From the NCBI GenBank assembly GCA_003244035.1, contig QHBV01000139.1, positions 26,399 to 33,905 of the forward strand: 7,507 bases of DNA. Reading direction: 5' to 3'. Under the pieces are notes generated by a model. That model searched no databases. It was not told where the DNA came from and worked only from the letters and a program-made list of their open reading frames with translations. This DNA is from Solirubrobacterales bacterium. Lineage in GTDB: Bacteria; Actinomycetota; Thermoleophilia; Solirubrobacterales; Solirubrobacteraceae. Both the position numbers and the translations under genes were made by a program. Every line of letters starts with the position of its first letter. Position 1 is the first letter of the stretch. Below are positions 5,157-7,507 of this stretch, piece after piece.

Positions 5157-6208
5157 CAGCGCCCACCTCCACCACCGGCCCCGCCGCCGGGGCGCGGGCC
5201 ACGTCCACCGCCACGCCCCCCAGGACCGCCGGGACCAGGACCGCCGGGACCAGGACCGCCGGGACCGCCGCCGCGTCCTCCGGCACCACCGCCGCGTGCT
5301 CCGGGGCCGCCGCCGCGGCCACCAGGCCCGCCGCCGCGGCCGCCAGGGCCGCCGCCGCGGCCGCCGGCACCACCAGGGCCGCCGCCCCGGCCACCAGGCC
5401 CGCCCGGACCGCGGCCGCCCGCACCGCCAGGGCCGCCGCCTCGACCACCAGGTCCACCCGGACCCCGGCCACCAGTCCCTCCCGGCCCCCGACCGCGTCC
5501 GTCGCGGGCGCCGCGCCCCCCCCGCTCGGATGCTTGCGGCGCCGGCTCGTCCATGCTCGTCAGATCAGCGCCGGTATAGCCCTCGGGCATGATCTCGCCC
5601 TTGTTGATCCAGCACTTCACCCCAATCCGCCCGAATGTGGTGCGTGCCTCGTGAAATCCGTAGTCGATGTCCGCCCGCAACGTGTGCAACGGCACGCGGC
5701 CGTCGGAGTAGCCCTCGGTCCGCGCCATCTCGGCACCGCCCAGACGGCCCGAGACCTGCACCTTCACTCCCTTCGCGCCCGAGCGCATCGCACTCGTCAG
5801 CGCGCGCTTCATCGCCCGACGGAATGCGACCCGGTTCTGCAGCTGCTCGGCGATCGACTGAGCCACCAGGCGCGCATCGAGCTCGGGGCGCTTGATCTCG
5901 AGGATGTTGACCTTGATCTGCTTGCTCGTCATGCGATGCAGGTCACGGCGCAGCTTGTCGACCTCCGATCCGGACTTGCCGATCACGATCCCCGGCCGAG
6001 CGGTGTGAATGTTCACTTCGACCTCGGTTGCGTTCTTGCGGATCGTGATGTCCGACAGGCCGGCGTGCGCGAGCCGGCGGACGATGTGCCCTCGGATCTC
6101 GGTGTCCTCGTGCAGGTAGTCGGAGAAGGACCGCTCGTTGAACCAGTTCGACTTCCAGTCGTGGATGTAGCCCACGCGGATCGATTCGGGGTGAACTTTC
6201 TGACCCAT
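5156..6208 (-). CDS. rpsC: 30S ribosomal protein S3 with Gly/Arg/Pro-rich C-terminal tail
   Basis: S3 is a head protein at the mRNA entry channel, acting with S4 and S5 in mRNA binding and helicase activity. The product is 350 residues; most bacterial S3 proteins are about 210-280. It starts MGQKVHPESIRVG, has a type-2 KH domain (about residues 38-106) with the GKSG loop at 77-80, and a normal C-terminal domain ending near 212 (GRIGVKCWINKGEIMPEG). From about residue 221 the protein is low-complexity Gly, Arg and Pro, with nine RGG triplets (at 229, 256, 274, 284, 291, 298, 305, 312 and 332) and layered internal repeats. The ATG at 6208 gives the canonical N-terminus; the open frame upstream of it overlaps rplV and is not S3-like. 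The stop overlaps the rplP start as TGATG. The tail's last glycine codons (GGTGGAGGTGGG) also supply a Shine-Dalgarno site for rplP. Confidence 0.97.
   Translation of the reverse strand: MGQKVHPESIRVGYIHDWKSNWFNERSFSDYLHEDTEIRGHIVRRLAHAGLSDITIRKNATEVEVNIHTARPGIVIGKSGSEVDKLRRDLHRMTSKQIKVNILEIKRPELDARLVAQSIAEQLQNRVAFRRAMKRALTSAMRSGAKGVKVQVSGRLGGAEMARTEGYSDGRVPLHTLRADIDYGFHEARTTFGRIGVKCWINKGEIMPEGYTGADLTSMDEPAPQASERGGRGARDGRGRGPGGTGGRGPGGPGGRGGGPGGAGGRGPGGPGGRGGGPGGAGGRGGGPGGRGGGPGGRGGGPGARGGGAGGRGGGPGGPGPGGPGPGGPGGRGGGRGPRPGGGAGGGGGR
5231..5260. repeat. Perfect 15-base tandem duplication in the rpsC tail
   Basis: Two identical copies of gggaccaggaccgcc (+ strand) at 5231-5245 and 5246-5260 encode GGPGP twice, S3 residues 317-326. 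A third, partial copy lies on each side. Confidence 0.9.
5261..5365. repeat. Five 21-base heptapeptide repeats in the rpsC tail
   Basis: S3 residues 282-316 are five consecutive seven-residue units: GGRGGGP three times, GARGGGA, then GGRGGGP. The first two units differ by one base in 21; later units show more third-position changes. The unit places an RGG triplet every seven residues. Confidence 0.85.
5366..5473. repeat. Two 54-base repeats in the rpsC tail
   Basis: S3 residues 246-263 and 264-281 are identical 18-residue units (GGRGPGGPGGRGGGPGGA). Their DNA copies (5420-5473 and 5366-5419) differ at 8 of 54 bases, and all eight differences fall at third codon positions. Confidence 0.9.
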
Positions 6209-6216
6209 TCGCTTCT

Positions 6217-6978
6217 CTATTCCTTCGGCGTGAGCAAGATTGTGAGATGGCTGGTGCGCTTGCGGATCCTCGTCGCACGACCCTTTGCGCGCGGGCGGAA
6301 GCGCTTGAGTGTCGGACCGTCGTCCGCGTGGACCGCCTTGACGTACAGGTCCTCGCCGACGAGCTCGTGGTTGTGCTCGGCGTTGGCGACCGCGGACTCG
6401 AGCAGCTTGCTCCAATCCCGCGCGATCGCGCGCGGCGTGTGGGCGAGGACGGCGCGCGCATCCTGCACGCTCTTGCCGCGGATGTGGTCACACACCAGCC
6501 GCGCCTTGCGCGGGGACGAGCGCACGTACTTCGCCTGGGCCCGGACGACCGGCGCCGGCCCCGCCGGCCGCTCGCGCTGACGGCGCCGGGCGGGGGCTGG
6601 CGCCGGCGGCTTGGAGGCGGGGGAAGCAGGCTTGGCAGGAGGCTTGGCAGGAGGCTTGGCAGGAGGCTTGGCCCGTGTGGTCGCGACGCCGGCGGGGGCG
6701 GGGGCGGGGGCGGGCTCGGCCGGCTCTGCGGGGGCGGTGGGCTCAACCGGCTGTGGAGCGTCGTCCGCGGCCGAAGCCACTCGCGGCCGTTCGGCCTTCG
6801 GCGGCGCTCCGGACTTCGACGAGCGCGTGGCTTCGGACGGGGACGGCGTCTCCCCTGCTTCGGGCGTGGGCGCCGTCTCCTCCGTCTCGGACGGTGACGC
6901 GACATCGGAGGCGGCCGCCTTCTTCCGGCGCCGCAGCCGGCGCCGCTTCTGCTCCTCTGGCTCGATCTCGGGCGTCAT
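6217..6978 (-). CDS. rplV: 50S ribosomal protein L22 with long N-terminal extension
   Basis: L22 binds all domains of 23S rRNA; its long beta-hairpin lines the peptide exit tunnel. The product is 253 residues against about 110-115 for most bacterial L22. The L22 core is complete at residues 144-253, from VVRAQAKYVRSSPRKARLV to the hairpin GPTLKRFRPRAKGRATRIRK and RTSHLTILL. Residues 1-143 are extra: a basic cluster at 11-20 (KRRRLRRRKK), a Ser/Thr/Glu-rich stretch to about 60, then Pro/Ala/Lys-rich sequence with AKPP repeats at 103-118 and a Pro-Ala run at about 88-96. The ATG at 6978 overlaps the rpsS stop as ATGA and is preceded by GGGGAGA. No ATG occurs in-frame between it and the core, which supports translation of the extension. 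Such a tail should be disordered and solvent-exposed; its function is unknown. The TAG stop lies 8 bases before rpsC. Confidence 0.95.
   Translation of the reverse strand: MTPEIEPEEQKRRRLRRRKKAAASDVASPSETEETAPTPEAGETPSPSEATRSSKSGAPPKAERPRVASAADDAPQPVEPTAPAEPAEPAPAPAPAGVATTRAKPPAKPPAKPPAKPASPASKPPAPAPARRRQRERPAGPAPVVRAQAKYVRSSPRKARLVCDHIRGKSVQDARAVLAHTPRAIARDWSKLLESAVANAEHNHELVGEDLYVKAVHADDGPTLKRFRPRAKGRATRIRKRTSHLTILLTPKE
6629..6672. repeat. 12-base tandem repeat, 3.7 copies, in the rplV extension
   Basis: The unit ggcttggcagga (+ strand) is repeated in perfect register at 6629-6640, 6641-6652 and 6653-6664, followed by eight more bases. It encodes AKPP repeats at L22 residues 103-116, in the non-core extension. 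Confidence 0.9.
6694..6714 (+). other. G-quadruplex-type motif opposite the rplV extension
   Basis: The + strand, which is the template strand of rplV, carries four G-runs of 5, 5, 5 and 3 separated by single C bases. Single-base loops favour a stable parallel G-quadruplex in DNA. On the mRNA strand it is C-rich and codes for a Pro-Ala run. Formation in the cell is inference. Confidence 0.6.
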
Positions 6979-7247
6979 CTTCTTCTCCCCGTCGCCGCGT
7001 GGCCCCGATACAGCCTGCTCGGTGCGAACTCCCCGAGCTTGTGCCCGACCATCGACTCCGAGATGAACACCGGCACGTGCTTGCGCCCGTCGTGGACGGC
7101 AATCGTGTGTCCGACCATCTCGGGGAAGATCGTCGAGGAGCGCGACCACGTCTTGAGCATGCGCTTCTCGCCCGAGGCGTTCATCGCCTCGATCCGCGCG
7201 ATCAGACGCTCCTGCACGAACGGTCCCTTCTTGCTCGAGCGGCTCAT
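6975..7247 (-). CDS. rpsS: 30S ribosomal protein S19
   Basis: S19 is a small-subunit head protein that forms a complex with S13 and binds 16S rRNA near the A site. The product is 90 residues, close to the usual 90-93. It starts MSRSSKKGPFV and carries the family signature around residues 33-60 (TWSRSSTIFPEMVGHTIAV, then HDGRKHVPVFI). The ATG at 7247 was chosen because it gives the conserved N-terminus, overlaps the rplB stop as ATGA, and follows a GGAGGGG site. A longer in-frame opening upstream lies over L2 and is not S19-like. The last three sense codons are AGA-AGA-AGA, unusual in such GC-rich DNA. Together with the preceding GGG they form the purine-rich site in front of rplV, whose ATG overlaps the rpsS stop as ATGA. 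Confidence 0.98.
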   Translation of the reverse strand: MSRSSKKGPFVQERLIARIEAMNASGEKRMLKTWSRSSTIFPEMVGHTIAVHDGRKHVPVFISESMVGHKLGEFAPSRLYRGHAATGRRR

Positions 7248-7507
7248 CGCTTCTTGCCCCTCCGCCGGCCCCGAACGATGTAGCGGTCCGACGCCTTGCG
7301 CTTGGCTCGCGTGCGGTAACCGAGCGTCGGCACCCCCCATGGAGTGACCGGGTGTCGGCCCGATGTGGTCGAGCCCTCCCCGCCGCCGTGGGGATGGTCC
7401 ACGGGGTTCATCGCCGTCCCGCGCGTCTGCGGGCGCACGCCCATGTGACGCTTGCGCCCGGCCTTGCCGATCTTCACGTTCTGGTGGTCGCTGTTGCCGA
7501 TCGTGCC
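7244..7507 (-). CDS. rplB: 50S ribosomal protein L2, C-terminal part (5' end outside window)
   Basis: Only the last 87 residues are visible; the frame runs off the window edge at 7507. L2 is a primary 23S rRNA-binding protein needed for subunit association and for the peptidyl transferase centre. The visible part starts GTIGNSDHQNVKIGKAGR and contains the highly conserved L2 loop MNPVDHPHGGGEG, whose histidine (of HPHGGG) lies near the peptidyl transferase centre in known ribosome structures. It ends with the usual very basic tail (RGRRRGKKR). The GTG at 7477 is an internal valine codon, not a start, because L2-like sequence continues upstream of it. The stop (TGA, 7246-7244) overlaps the rpsS ATG as ATGA. 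The codons just before the stop read GGAGGGG on the coding strand and probably serve as the Shine-Dalgarno site of rpsS. Identification is certain. Confidence 0.98.
   Translation of the reverse strand, partial: GTIGNSDHQNVKIGKAGRKRHMGVRPQTRGTAMNPVDHPHGGGEGSTTSGRHPVTPWGVPTLGYRTRAKRKASDRYIVRGRRRGKKR

Noticed and set aside
4534..5472. 312-codon minus-strand frame that could suggest a fused large protein ending in L29
   Set aside because: Only the last 68 codons are L29-like. The upstream part is an out-of-frame reading of the rpsC tail and rplP, and a proper ATG with a Shine-Dalgarno site exists at 4740.
5261..5473. Regular short repeats resembling a CRISPR or other non-coding array
   Set aside because: The repeats are in frame with rpsC, have no spacers, and vary mostly at third codon positions, so they are coding repeats of the S3 tail.
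4788..5579. 263-codon + strand frame encoding a very proline-rich protein
   Set aside because: It is the complement of rplP and the Gly/Arg-rich S3 tail; glycine GGC/GGT codons read antisense give proline and alanine. No independent coding evidence.
5534..6580. 348-codon open frame on the + strand, antisense to rpsC and rplV
   Set aside because: It lies over two unmistakable ribosomal protein genes. Long antisense frames are expected at this GC content because stop codons are rare in the complementary phase. The translation has no recognisable family.
7244..7477. Short 77-codon gene starting with GTG at 7477
   Set aside because: L2-like sequence (GTIGNSDHQN) continues in frame to the window edge, so the GTG is an internal valine codon of rplB.

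Overview
The window is a continuous piece of the bacterial S10-spc ribosomal protein gene cluster. It lies entirely on the minus strand, so transcription runs from high to low coordinates. In transcription order it reads rplB (3' part), rpsS, rplV, rpsC, rplP, rpmC, rpsQ, rplN, rplX, rplE, rpsN (zinc type), rpsH, rplF, rplR, rpsE, rpmD and rplO (5' part). This is the canonical order, with no insertion, inversion or missing gene. I see no tRNA, mobile element, CRISPR array, or convincing promoter or terminator.

The base composition is very GC-rich, close to 70% by eye. The S8 N-terminus (MSMTDP), the four-cysteine S14 and the proline/alanine-rich or basic tails on several proteins suggest a high-GC actinobacterium. 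A deep-branching class such as Thermoleophilia (Solirubrobacterales-like) is my best guess, but it rests on general impression and not on a search.

Layout: 7507-4534 is the end of the S10 block (L2, S19, L22, S3, L16, L29). S17 (4541-4107) ends it and L14 (4084-3716) opens the spc block, with only 22 bases between them, so the two blocks are probably co-transcribed. The rest of the spc block (L24, L5, S14, S8, L6, L18, S5, L30, L15) follows. Most junctions are overlaps (ATGA or TGATG) or gaps under 25 bases, which fits translational coupling. The exceptions are a 127-base spacer between rplN and rplX, which holds a 41-codon open frame and potential hairpins, and a 45-base spacer before rpsE.

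The genes jointly encode parts of both ribosomal subunits: L2, L22, L16, L29, L14, L24, L5, L6, L18, L30 and L15 for 50S, and S19, S3, S17, S14, S8 and S5 for 30S. The cores are ordinary. What departs from the textbook is a set of low-complexity extensions: about 143 residues before L22, about 130 Gly/Arg/Pro-rich residues after S3, about 67 basic residues before S17, about 47 Ala/Pro-rich residues after S5, and about 22 after L5. The S3 tail is built of internal repeats whose two longest copies differ only by silent changes. I found no new defence, mobile or metabolic system. The tails and the rplN-rplX spacer are the parts most worth a second look.
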